Positions 1-11,356 of a stretch of 64,000 nt of DNA are shown here, one piece after another. The notes under the pieces are model-generated. The model searched no databases and was not told where the DNA came from. It worked only from the letters and a program-made list of their open reading frames with translations. The stretch comes from Sycobia sp. Sy_11. Lineage: Eukaryota; Arthropoda; Insecta; Hymenoptera; Epichrysomallidae. The stretch is taken from assembly GCA_018907035.1 (NCBI GenBank), contig JACCIC010000003.1, positions 1,271,001 to 1,335,000 on the forward strand. The letters run 5' to 3'. The position numbers and the translations under genes were made by a program. Numbering within the stretch: the stretch's first letter is position 1; the number at the start of each line of letters is the position of its first letter.

Positions 1-780
1 AAAATTGATCAAATTTTATGCTATTTATATGTTATACCAACAACTTGGTATGTTTCGATGAAAATTATTCCGAAAAAAAGATAGATGATGAACTGTCAAT
101 ATCTGACGTCCAAATTTAAGAATAGGAATGAACGCTACGATGGGTACTACAATAATGAAAAGTGGTTCTCTGCATCCAGTTAGGGTCGCTCGTCTCATTA
201 TTATTAAGATATAATCTTATCAATGCATATTTAATTTAATTATATGAGTTAAGTCTAACTGCTGTAAGTGATATAAATCTCTATATTTTGGAAATGGAAG
301 AATTCTAGGTTCTAAAACATTGCATAGCTGATTTTGGATGGCATCAGACAGTTACCACGATTAATCTCGACGAAATATAATAATATAATTCGAATAATAT
401 AACAATAATATAACAATACTCTTCGAATATTTAAAAATTTAAATGAATTATTTTCCGTATAATATATAAATAAAAATTTACATCTCCGATATAAATAGAG
501 TTTCAGATATAAATCGTTTTACCATGACCGAGATCGGATTAAAGTCCATACAATCGATTTGCGATGCGTACCTGATATATCAAATAATTGCTACCATAAC
601 TATACTTGTAAATTATTTTTAAATGTATCTTTAACTATATTATGTATTGAAAATACTGTTTCCATAAATTAATTTGGAACATCAAATTCAATAATATACT
701 AATGCTAGATTATCAATATTTTCAAAATTTCCATTTTCGTCTAGAGTTTGTATTTTCGATATCATAAGTCAATAATTTTA
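1..780. other. AT-rich non-coding stretch
   Basis: No open reading frame, repeat array or RNA gene that I can support. The sequence is strongly AT-rich with scattered short A and T runs, as expected for insect intergenic or intronic DNA. Confidence 0.6.
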
Positions 781-830
781 ATGTTAAACTTGTTTTATAT
801 ATACATTGTCATTAAGTCGGGAATTATGCC

Positions 831-1075
831 CTAGTCTCTCGCTCCCATACATCTAGGGACAGGAACCATGAGAGACAACGTCGCGCGAGCTGCGCACTTG
901 TAGAAACTTACAATCATATCCTGCGCTATCGCACTCATAGCATCAGTATCAGGCAGCAGAATGTTTTGGTTCACTCTATCACCCTCAATCTCTGTTAAAT
1001 TCGATTGATAGTGACAGAAGAGTCCTATTTTCCGAGGACTGAGGGGCTTCACAAGCCTGATCTACTTGTCCTGAG
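831..1075 (-). pseudogene. Possible endogenous RNA-virus nucleoprotein-like fragment, minus-strand half
   Basis: The minus strand has an open stretch of about 73 codons, entered at a GTG near 1,052 and ending in a TAG at 831-833. Reading continues for a few residues upstream past a stop near 1,063. Its composition is protein-like and GC-richer than the neighbouring DNA, with no low-complexity bias. Together with the oppositely oriented piece just to the right, it recalls the nucleoprotein-type sequences of insect negative-strand RNA viruses that are often fossilised in insect genomes. I recognise this only by general resemblance and can name no diagnostic motif or virus family. The fragment lacks a plausible start and is far shorter than any full nucleoprotein. 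It could instead be an exon of an unknown gene. Confidence 0.35.
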
Positions 1076-1084
1076 ATAAGTATC

Positions 1085-1380
1085 GGGGAGTCTCGCAGTG
1101 ATACTTGATGCTCAGATTGTTGGAGAACAATCTGACCCGGAGAAAGCTTGTATCTCTAAGATTACAATGTACTTTGACAACTTGGGTATCAATGATATCG
1201 TCAAGCGCACATACCGGATGGCAACCGTATTACCACCACTGGTAATCCTATCTTGTACGGAACTGTGGGGACTGCGTTCTCGTTAGGATTCATCACCAAT
1301 CGTGACGCTGCGGTTATCGTAACTCGATTTCTCATAGGCGGATGGATTTCCTTCGTCACCTTCAGCCAGAGAATTCGCTG
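1085..1380 (+). pseudogene. Possible endogenous RNA-virus nucleoprotein-like fragment, plus-strand half
   Basis: The plus strand is open from about 1,085 to 1,286. A protein-like reading then continues in the next frame (about 1,220 to the TGA at 1,379), which suggests an old single-base frameshift near 1,215-1,225. The composition is GC-richer than the flanks and not repetitive. It lies head-to-head with the minus-strand fragment at 831-1,075, so a single ancestral coding region seems to have been broken and partly inverted, or two fragments were inserted separately. Assignment to an RNA-virus nucleoprotein is inference from overall resemblance only; no catalytic motif applies to such proteins. 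There is no start codon, promoter or flanking viral gene, so this is at most a fossil. Confidence 0.35.
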
Positions 1381-1389
1381 AGATACAAG

Positions 1390-2530
1390 TGTTGTTTATA
1401 ATAAACGCATCTCTGGCATTAGGACTTAAACATCAAGAATTACATCGACCCTAGAACCGTGATAAAAATTTTATGTATTCAATGCAAAGCAATTAAGAGA
1501 AATTTTTTTAAGTAAGTGATTTTAAAAAGTCGTAAATTGACTGCTATTCTAATTATATTATTTTTGTAAAGATTGTAAAACCGATAAAAATATTTACTAG
1601 TTTAATTTAGAACAGTTGAATGCAATTTTTAATCGAGAAGTCGACAAGACTATTCGAAAGCGTTAATTAGATTCTTTATGTAAAATATTTCACTATCTAA
1701 TAGTCTTAGTTGAAAATATTAATCTATTTCCTGTTTAATTTCATCTCGAGTTTATATAGATGGATCTTATAAGAATAGTGGATTTTTTACCGGGTACGGA
1801 AAGTCTTTATTTACGAAACAAGAGGTGCGTAACCTAAGGTGCAACCAAGGGTTGTAATAAGGTTCATAAAGAAGCCTTTTCGTACTGGGTAAGGGCTATA
1901 TTTTTCCTCATGAGAACCGGAATCAAGCGGTGAAGGTGCGATTTGTAGGTTAGAAAGAGGAAAAAATATTGACTTCTTAAGTATCTTATGTGTCTAGTTC
2001 CAGATATATATATATATATATATATATAGTTACTTGACATTTACATTGTCTCTCTCGATAGTATGCAATACAGGCTTCGATCCGGACCTTTTGTACTTTC
2101 CGTTACTGTTGCTTTACTCCCAAATGTCATTGATTCTAATAATAGTTTGATGACTATATTGATACATATTATCGCTGTATACCTACAATATTATATATAA
2201 AACATAACTTTTCTGTAACGAGTAGACATTAATATCTATAATTTGAGGAATTTAAGGCATTTTCAAATCCACATGACATGAAGCTATAATGGGAAGTACG
2301 TACAAAATCTAAATTCTCTGACCGTAGAATTTCAATTTAACCGAGGAATCAAATAATCTCAAATGTGGGGATGTTATTGTTAAATACATCTGTAATGCTA
2401 TCAACTGAAGGAATTTAATTTGAGTTTGCAAAAGTTTTATAAATGTATTACTCATCTTTTAGTTAATTATTGATTGATTTTCCTAGACTTTTTGTTTAGA
2501 ACTTTTTTCCACCTAGCATGACGAGCAGCA
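1390..2530. other. AT-rich non-coding stretch with a short (TA)n
   Basis: No supported gene. A short (AT)n tract occupies about 2,004-2,028. The remainder is AT-rich single-copy-looking DNA. Confidence 0.55.
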
Positions 2531-2539
2531 CAGATCGAG

Positions 2540-2820
2540 TTGGAGGAAGAACTTCGTAACTTTACATGCATATATAATAGCGTGTCAGCTGTTGGCGATA
2601 AATTAATGTCCGAGATGTCGTGTATGCCGCTGCTGCTTCTGCTACTGCTGCTGCAACGTCATCGCCGCGCAGGTGGTTACGCAAGTGTGTCCGTTCTACT
2701 CGGCACTTGTGTTTATACAAAAAACATCTGCGAATTAATTGCCGCGTACAGCGTACTACTTTGAATCTGATATTTGTTCGTATTTCATTAACAACTCCAC
2801 CCGATGAGACGATCAAATAG
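2540..2820. other. GC-richer patch with overlapping short reading frames on both strands
   Basis: Three short frames (60-84 codons, both strands) overlap here around a CTG/GCT-rich run at about 2,630-2,655. Openness in several frames at once is typical of a compositionally biased patch, not a gene. I recognise no domain. It could be part of an untranslated exon, but nothing shows this. Confidence 0.3.
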
Positions 2821-2950
2821 TTGATATAAAGTATAATATATCAACACACCCTTTGTATGAAGAGACTGAAACCCGCATATGAGCTGTGATCACCCATGTA
2901 ATTTTGACAGAGACTTAAATTTTTAAATTTTTTAAATTTTTTCTTTTTTT

Positions 2951-2953
<3 letters not shown>

Positions 2954-3006
<53 letters not shown>
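2954..3006. repeat. (TA)n microsatellite
   Basis: Uninterrupted TA dinucleotide tract of about 53 bp, preceded by a T-rich run. Confidence 0.95.
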
Positions 3007-3009
<3 letters not shown>

Positions 3010-3822
3010 TGTTGGTGGATTGCTCGAATCGCTCAAATTTGATATATTATATCCCACAGCCGTGGATTGCGATATAGTACAGAGTGTATATCGAGTGAAC
3101 TTGGTTTCTTAATAAAAAAAATAGCTGTTTATACTTAAAATATTTATTTAAATGTTGTACTGTGTTATAATAACAAAACAGAATAATTGTGATATAATTT
3201 TTTTTAATTTTAAATCAATATATAATATAATACAAAAAAGTAGATAAAAAAAATTTATAAAATAAATTTATTTCTCTGAATAATTGTTATGTATGCATTT
3301 TATTTAGAAACATGACTACCGTATCAGCCGTAAATGACTGTTTTGTTGCGCATTTAGTTTTTATTATTTTTGTTTTTTTTTCATAGTTGTATAAAAAGTG
3401 TAGTTCTTTACAGCAATGTTCCCTTGTAAAACCCTATTGAAGATATGGAGAGCACTCTATGATAATTTTCTTAGGATTTTCGCTCCGCCATCATACTTTT
3501 TATTCTTCACCTTGATATATATAAGTAAATTTCAATTTTGTTTTTAAAGAACTCCAAAATTTTACCAATCTAAGTAATGCTTTTGCGTACTTCTTGAACC
3601 TACATGACTGCTTTTTTTTTACTTCTTTCCGCAGCTAGTATCTCATATTATATTGAAGCTGCTAATACAAAGCTTGTATGTATTCTGGAAAGTTGCAAAT
3701 AGTTTTGGGCAACGCGCCAACGCTCATCAGTCAATGAGCAAACGCTAATTCAGTTCTCGGTTGAGGGGCATGGCAACTGAGGAGACGCTTTATAAATTAT
3801 GCTTTCTCAATTTCAATCTGAG

Positions 3823-3873
<51 letters not shown>

Positions 3874-5255
3874 TATTTATTTATAAAGAACGATAGTTCC
3901 ATCAATTATTCTTCAATTTACAGTTGAAGTCTCTATCTGTCTTCTCAATTTTCAAGTCTCTAGGTGGGGCTTGAATAAGGTTTCGTTAATTATATAATAA
4001 ACCTTAGAACGCAACGTAAAAACTAATGTAATTTTCTAAAATGCACACAAGTTTTACACACACGCATCAAGATTTGCTACACTTATCTTCTTTAAAATTA
4101 TAGTAACACGTTGACGAAGGATGTAAAAAATGAATGCAAAATTTCTACAAATTATTTTACATTACTAGTAATAATGCGACACATTAAATTTTTACATTAC
4201 ATTTTACATTGTTTCTACGACAGCTCTCAACATACTCGTTTTATAATTTGAAATTGACTTTACAGCCAAAACTTAATTAATTAATAAGATTTATTTTTTA
4301 AGTTTATTCGATTTATTATTAATAATTACTATAATAAATAGAAGCAAAAGTAATATAAGGCAAAAGGGGTAAATTTAGAGATGAATGTGGAATTTAAAAC
4401 AAAATTACAATTATAATTAATTTAACGAACATTGTAATTTTATCATAATTAATTTTAATAAACTGTCTTTTTTAATTCATTTTTCAAGCAGCTTGATATT
4501 TTATTTCATACTATTTTTAACTGACCAACATCTTTTACTCAGCTACATTAATCTAATATTATGTTTAATATTTATCTGATTTTTAATATCGATTTCAATC
4601 TCAATTATGCACAAATACTCTCTTAAATTATAAACAAATATATTTTTGCTCTGACGGCCTATTCATTCGGTATAAACTTACTGATTTTTTAGAATCATGT
4701 TGAAGCGAGGTAGTCGTGACGTCATAAGGGAATGACTCTAAGAGTAGATTAATAATTTTTGGCAGTATCAAGGGACTCGTACGGGTTTTTTAATAAATTA
4801 GTACCATACACGTGTAACATGAATATTTGATTCAATGAAATATGTTAATTATCAAATATGACACTTTCCAGACATATTTTCATTAAAGATCACTCTTTTA
4901 TTTACATGTTGATCATATTATATTTTGTGGCATAGGCTGGTAGTACAGAATACTTATGTAAGAAAATTTTGAATATCTGGATGCGTTTACAATCTGCGTA
5001 ATAGCGAAATAATTCTTAAAATTTCCTTACATTTCATAAATAGGAAAAATATTATATAACAATTATACACAGTAAGGTTAAGTTCTAATTTCCAACACGG
5101 CTTTGAAAATTCGACAATTAGTAGTATCTTTAAAAACAATAAAGTTCAAAATTTTTTTTAATATAAGTAAAAATTTTTTTCTATAATTCAATTAAAAATT
5201 TTGTATTACATGTATTCAAAATAGATTAAATATCGCCCACAGTTAGTAAGTGCTT
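3007..5255. other. AT-rich non-coding stretch
   Basis: No supported gene or RNA. It contains a (TA)n tract at 3,827-3,868 (listed separately) and many A/T homopolymers. Confidence 0.55.
3827..3868. repeat. (TA)n microsatellite
   Basis: Uninterrupted AT dinucleotide tract of about 42 bp. Confidence 0.95.
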
Positions 5256-5270
5256 ATATGGAAAGTGCTC

Positions 5271-5304
5271 TATATAAAACCAATTGCAAAGCATGCATCA
5301 GGTT
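5271..5304 (+). promoter_or_regulatory. Candidate TATA box plus initiator-like core promoter
   Basis: TATATAAA at 5,271-5,278 is followed 27 bp later by a TCAGG initiator-like element (about 5,298). This is the usual TATA-to-start spacing of insect class II core promoters. An ATG at about 5,315 opens a 39-codon frame that I do not recognise. In such AT-rich DNA a chance TATA box is common, so this is weak. Confidence 0.2.
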
Positions 5305-6431
5305 CATTGTTCAATGTTCAGCGAACAGTCACGATTGCTTCGAATCAAAAGGAATGATACTCACTCTGTAAAGATTACAGTTTCGATATCGAGAAAATTA
5401 ATGATCTTTTGGATGAAACGGGCGCTTGACTGCTCATAAAAATCAATTTTTATATAATGAAATTATTATTCTTTCATTTATTCAGCTACAGCAGAATTTT
5501 AATAAAAAATACGATGCAACGGATCTAGATTTTTAATTCGCAATTAATTTACACGAAAACGTTATTGACATACGCCTGATCTTTATGCTTTGTTAATATT
5601 TTGTATATAATCTTGTCTCTGTACAGAGACACACTCTGCAGAGTTTTCTTTTTCATACCTTTTGATGAAAGCTCAAAATAGTCACGATGCCCGGATGGAA
5701 CACGGCACGCGTTATTCAATCGGCTTTATATATGGTACTTTTCATACAACATCAATATCTGGTGGTGATTATTAAACCTAAGTCTAATATATCTAAGATG
5801 AACAGCTGTTATTAAATTATAGAAAATAAAACAATTATATTTAGTAAAATCTTTTATCAACTGATTTTGAAAAGATACTATAAACCTTCAACTGAACTTG
5901 ACAAATATAGAAAAACTGTAACACCGTATATCATTTATCACTTATACACTGTATATCATACGAACATTTATATATTACTTTTACTATATAAGGCATGAAG
6001 CCAGTAATTTCACATGTTTGAAGGTTGAATTTGAGCATACAACTCTTGAAAAATTGTACGTTAATCTTCAGCACGGTCCCTATACCACAAGACATGATAT
6101 GGTCATTGTGTAAATAAAAGGTTACCTTTTAAAACAATTTCGTCATGAAGACTGCAAATTTGTAAATCAATAAATTTCGTTGATGCAAATTTGATTTTGT
6201 ACTTGTATAAGGTACTAATTTATTTAAAAAAATCCGTAGACATCCTATTCTATTACTGTAAGTTACAAGTTACCCTAATTTCAGGGTCATCATGTCCGCC
6301 ATGACGTCAAGACTATCAATTTTAAGATATATAATTTACCTAACAAATTGAACAATAATGGGAAATGTGCTCTCACACGATCTAAATTGAAAAAGTAATA
6401 TTTAAATTCTTTTTGTTTATAGCACGATATG

Positions 6432-6433
<2 letters not shown>

Positions 6434-6492
<59 letters not shown>
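6434..6492. repeat. (TA)n microsatellite
   Basis: Uninterrupted TA dinucleotide tract of about 58 bp. Confidence 0.95.
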
Positions 6493-6494
<2 letters not shown>

Positions 6495-6899
6495 TTAATT
6501 ATATTTTTTTCAGTTTTATCAGCGATATTTTATCATAATATTTAAAATTTATAATATATATTAAGATCAAATAACTATATTTTTATAGTTATTTTTTCTT
6601 CTTTTTCGAGCTCTACAATACCATTATTGATATTAAATCTTCTTGTCTTAGGATCTGTTATTTCACTGACAAGATAATGACTCTGTTAATAAATTTCTTA
6701 TCTTCTCTCGCTTCTACATCGTAAATCGTTCTGTTATACAGAGTTTAAAATAATTCCATTGAGTTAATTAAAAACATCATTTATAAAAAACCGAAGCAAT
6801 CCAACGGCATCATTAAAAAAAAGTTCAAAAATACCCCATAGATATAATATAGACATTTACGAGAATTTTTCCTTTACATAATTATGCAGTAAATTATGC

Positions 6900-6903
<4 letters not shown>

Positions 6904-6960
<57 letters not shown>
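6904..6960. repeat. (TA)n microsatellite
   Basis: Uninterrupted TA dinucleotide tract of about 57 bp. It generates a spurious alternating Tyr/Ile reading frame. Confidence 0.95.
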
Positions 6961-6963
<3 letters not shown>

Positions 6964-7073
6964 AACAGAAAGAAAAAGAGGCAGTGTAGAGAAGAGCACG
7001 CGATAACTGAACGATGATAAAGCGACGTGTGGGTGAGCCACCCAAGGTTTCACTAGATTAGCTTGGCCTCCGA

Positions 7074-7074
7074 T

Positions 7075-7135
<61 letters not shown>
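7074..7135. repeat. Compound (TC)n(TA)n microsatellite
   Basis: A (TC)n tract at 7,074-7,098 passes directly into (TA)n at 7,098-7,135, then a short TC-rich tail. Adjacent dinucleotide repeats like this commonly arise by a point change followed by expansion. Confidence 0.95.
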
Positions 7136-7139
<4 letters not shown>

Positions 7140-7363
7140 TTCTCTGTCCATCGCTCTTTCCGATTCTATAACTACCGCTAAGCCACGACATGCACACATA
7201 TATCATAGACAAGAGAAACGAAACGAAGCGAAACGGCTGCAGTACGTGTCAGCGAGCGTCAAAACGTGATTTCAAGTAATAAATAAATTGTGCTCGGACG
7301 CCCTCCACAGATTCTATATGTATATGGCGTATTCTCCGTTAAAATCTATAGCCAAATACGATA

Positions 7364-7367
<4 letters not shown>

Positions 7368-7412
<45 letters not shown>
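7368..7412. repeat. (TA)n microsatellite
   Basis: Uninterrupted AT dinucleotide tract of about 45 bp. Confidence 0.95.
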
Positions 7413-7415
<3 letters not shown>

Positions 7416-8292
7416 TCTTGTGTAAAAGCCTAGGCAAAAGCGAGTCGATAAGTTCTATCTTTTTTTTAAATTTTACATAAAAATTTTAATTTATTTATTT
7501 ATTTGAAGCTTCATTTTAGTTGCTGTAGAAAATTAATTTTATTACTGGCCACTCTCGATGAATGTCTATACATAAGCATATGAATATCTATACATATGCT
7601 TATTGATACATTTCGAATCGTGGACTATACATTACAAATAAACTCTATGCACTTGTAATATTACACAATAAATATAATATTATTATTATATAATATTATA
7701 AATTAATTATAAATAAATTCCTATGCATTTGCAAATAATATCCTCGTTAAATTATGGGTATTTAATAAAAATTATTGCAAATTGGTTTGTATAATAATCA
7801 AACAATTTTAATTAAATCACTGATTTACATAGAAGCTTTGAAAAAATTCTGCTGGAATTGTTTAAACGGTCAGTTTAAATAGAACCAAATCACTTCTTCT
7901 TGTTTTTCTTTTAATAAATACAGTCCTGCATCAGTAATTTCTGTATATTTTATTATATGTTCCAAATCGGCATATCGATCAGTACAGAGTGGAAGTTTAA
8001 TCTGCACGAGTAAAAATTATAGTAAAATTCCATTTAAAAGTGATTAGAATTTTTCACAATCGTTTTAATAAAAAGAAATAAAAACGTCCTGCGATGTATT
8101 AATCGGGTCACATATTCTATAATCTAAAGAACGTATCTATTTTTTGTTAAAATTTACTGGGAAAACTATAAATAACATAATGAGGTACTAAAACGTATGT
8201 AAAGCAGATCTTCTAGGCGACGATTTTCTCGGCGAAAAGTAGCACGACTTCAGAACGACCAATCGGCGGTAATGTCGGTAATACAGAAGATG

Positions 8293-8293
<1 letters not shown>

Positions 8294-8341
<48 letters not shown>
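8294..8341. repeat. (TA)n microsatellite
   Basis: Uninterrupted TA dinucleotide tract of about 48 bp. Confidence 0.95.
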
Positions 8342-8342
<1 letters not shown>

Positions 8343-8674
8343 GGAAAGTCCAATGAGGAAGGGTCGGGTAATCAAGGGTATTAACGAGCCGCGTCGTAAG
8401 CAGCACGAGCCGAGAGCAGCTGATGCAGAGCCCCACGAGATATGAACCAAGAAAGACGCCGCCGCGTAGCAAGGCCGAGCTTTACGTTATATAAATGCTG
8501 CGCGAGCTTTATTCTTTAAGAAGGTGTTCTTTCTTCGCCATCCACCGTACCGTGGCACTTGCATAATATAAGATACGTACAACTAAAGCCTCGCAGAAAT
8601 ATATTTATAGAGCGGCTTAATGCCACGCCCGGCTCGCTCGCAGGGCTTCTTCAATTTTCTTTTATTAATATTTC

Positions 8675-8678
<4 letters not shown>

Positions 8679-8718
<40 letters not shown>
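8679..8718. repeat. (GT)n microsatellite
   Basis: Perfect GT dinucleotide tract of about 40 bp. Alternating purine-pyrimidine of this type can adopt Z-DNA. Confidence 0.95.
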
Positions 8719-8720
<2 letters not shown>

Positions 8721-10313
8721 CATATAAAGTGGGGACACGGCGAGTCATTCTAGTAAACTAGGCATCCCTATTGAAACAACAGTTAATAAACGATTGTAAA
8801 TAATTTTATTGTCAAAAGCACTTAAATATCTCACAGTTCATTCTTACAGCTTCTTCCCGAATAAAAATCTACTTTGTATAACTTTTATATTGATCATTTG
8901 AAATTTCAGACGGGAAAATTCACCGCCTTCATTATTAGTTTCGTTTAGCAAAGGCAAAATGATAATAATTTTAAACTTCCATATTTTCTAAGATTTAAGT
9001 CATGAACTTAAATCTTAGAACAATTTAATTTATCTTTCCAGGCAGCTTAAATAAAATATAAAAAATCCAGAAGAAAGTTCAAAATGTGAGCTGCAACGGG
9101 TGCGTGAGAAGGCCTTCGTCACATATATCTGCTTCACGTCTGAATAATGATTTTTACTTTTTAGAAAAAATTGAAGGTACTAAATTATATACAATTTTGT
9201 AAACATTCTTAATTTTCTTATATATTTGTATATGCTATGTTTTTTGTCAAACTATGGAAAGTATGACCTCACGCATAACTAATTTTGATTTAAAACATAT
9301 GATTGTCTTATTGTATATATTTGATTACATTAATAATTTCCAATAAATCGCATTGACGGATGAAAAAACAAAATATTAAAATGAAAATACTAATAATTTA
9401 TATAAACATATAGCCAGAATGTAAAATCAAGGATAGTTTATTTTAATTAGTTTTAAATATAATCATTCTCATCGTGATTAAACTATTATTATTATAAACT
9501 TCTAACTTAAACCTGAAGCTTTAACAAAATAATATATTTCCTATATTGTTTTAATTTTTGTTTATTCCTTTATAATAATGTCGTACTATAAATACGTAGT
9601 TATTTTCTAATTTCCCGTTCTAATCTTGCGCCACGGGTGGGGAAAACGGTAATATTTGGAGGGTTTGCCTTTCATTCAATATTATTAACTCTTAATTATT
9701 TTTTGCTTCAAATATATGCAGCTTAAAAATATAAGCTTTTGATCATATTTTATAAACATTTGTTTCTTTCAATTTTGTATATCCGCCACGTCCCGCCTTC
9801 GCATATATGTAAAGTAATTACTCCACAGCGAATAAGCCGCGCGAGCCTCCCGGGGCTTTTTATGCATTACATCCGATGCGAAGCGGCACGGCGTGACCTA
9901 ATTCTTTCGGAGATTCTAGTGGAAGGGTAGAATGAATTCAGGAGGGGGAAATTGACAATCATAATGGCATACAGACACACATATTGTGCGCATTTTATGT
10001 TATAATACACAAATTATATCTTTCAATCCTGAAGATTTCATATTATTCGCACTTATTCATTCTATTTATGTATATGCGGCCTTTAATGCGGAGAAAAGGT
10101 GACGAACAAACGGTAGAGTAAGAAGGAGGTAAACATGCGTGAAAGGCGATTAAGAATTAAAGATCTCCTTTGTTTCGAAGAGAAACGCTAATTCTTAACA
10201 CGTGTTTTAAAGTAATAGATAATGGTCCTAATCTGCTTGAAGTTTATAATACATTTCGACGATGAAAGGGCATTGTGAATAATTTTTATTGTCAATAGAT
10301 TCTAATTAATGAT

Positions 10314-10689
10314 CTTGTTAGATTATTTTAGCCTTCTATAAATAATAAAGCAAAAAATACTTGAAACTAAATATTGGAGAGTATCGTAAAAGAAATTAAA
10401 CATATGTGTCCAATGTGTCTTATTACGATCTGCGTCTTTGCTGCCCTGCGCGGCAAATGATTTATGAGTTTATTGCCTAAATGCCTGATGAGTTTTTATA
10501 TAGGTTTTAAGTTTCTCACAAAGGTTTGCAGAGTTTTCAATTTCGAGTACTGCAGCGAGTCTTGCGTCGTCCTTTCGTTTGAACAGACGTCTTTTCTTTC
10601 CTCGTTTGAAATAAAGTTCATGTTAAAAGATTATTTCGTGTATCTTTATTTTAACATTCCACCTACTATATTTAATAAAAATTCAATAG
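10314..10689 (+). repeat. Dispersed repeat copy 1 (about 376 bp)
   Basis: Direct repeat of 15,328-15,696. The left half matches with substitutions and small indels. The last roughly 175 bp, from about 10,516, are almost identical, with one difference noticed near 10,617. The copy includes AATAAA-like sequence at its right end. A 105-codon frame starts inside it and runs past its end, but the homologous frame is broken in copy 2, so I do not call a gene. I see no clear terminal inverted repeat or target duplication. A non-autonomous transposon or a retrotransposon end are possible identities. Confidence 0.8.
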
Positions 10690-11302
10690 ATCCTATATAT
10701 TTTTTAAGTGTCAATGTACAGGTCGGTATGATAAAAAAGTGCTATGTATTCACTGATTTATTGCCAGTTTCGTGCACTTGAGGTAGGTTGCAATTTTTAC
10801 GTATAACGTAAACATAAGACGTATAAATATAAATATAAAAAGAGAAAGAGTCGGGATTTATCCAATTTTTTCCATTGGCGTGAATTTCAAAGATGTTTAA
10901 GGAGGTAGCTAACCAAGTAGAATAAAACGATGAGAAAATTATGAAATTTGGTATACAGCAAGAGTTCTGTATAACTAAGATACCGCCAAATTTTGAGATC
11001 GCAGGGTTGGTTTTTTATCGAGATATTAACAATTATTTTTTCAACGATTTGTACTTTTTTATTATTTTTCTCTCGTAGCTCGTATTATGTCACGAAACAA
11101 TGCTATTTTAAGAAATTCTTTTTTACAAGTCTAGAAAATTTTCTAACGTTTATTTTTCAATTTTAACGGTGACGATTCGTTGATTACGTTTTTACGAAAT
11201 ATTTAAAAAAACATCGTTCTTCGCTCATCGTGTACTACCATTCTCTAATATATATCATATATAATATATATATATAAGCTTAATAAGCGTGCATATTTGC
11301 TT

Positions 11303-11356
11303 TCTACTATTATGATTATTATTATTATTGTTGTTGTTGTTATTGTTGTTGTTGTT
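11303..11356. repeat. (ATT)n/(GTT)n trinucleotide repeat
   Basis: An ATT-type trinucleotide run grades into GTT units. On the minus strand it reads as poly-Asn, which produces a spurious 67-codon frame. Confidence 0.9.

Larger units (their letters stand above)
5440..10310. other. AT-rich stretch dominated by microsatellites
   Basis: No supported gene. It carries five long (TA)n tracts, one (TC)n and one (GT)n, each listed separately. Open frames here are translations of these simple repeats. A modestly GC-richer patch at about 8,340-8,640 shows no recognisable coding pattern. Confidence 0.55.

Noticed and set aside
6857..7269. Frames rich in alternating Tyr/Ile or Ser/Leu
   Set aside because: These are translations of (TA)n and (TC)n microsatellites. 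The same applies to frames at 8,250-8,450, 13,650-13,865, 14,071-14,280, 19,759-20,055, 22,264-22,509, 23,743-24,244, 25,518-26,138, 28,588-28,957 and 61,476-61,760.
10464..10781. 105-codon plus-strand frame inside the dispersed repeat
   Set aside because: The second copy of the same repeat has the frame broken, and the frame runs past the repeat into unrelated DNA.
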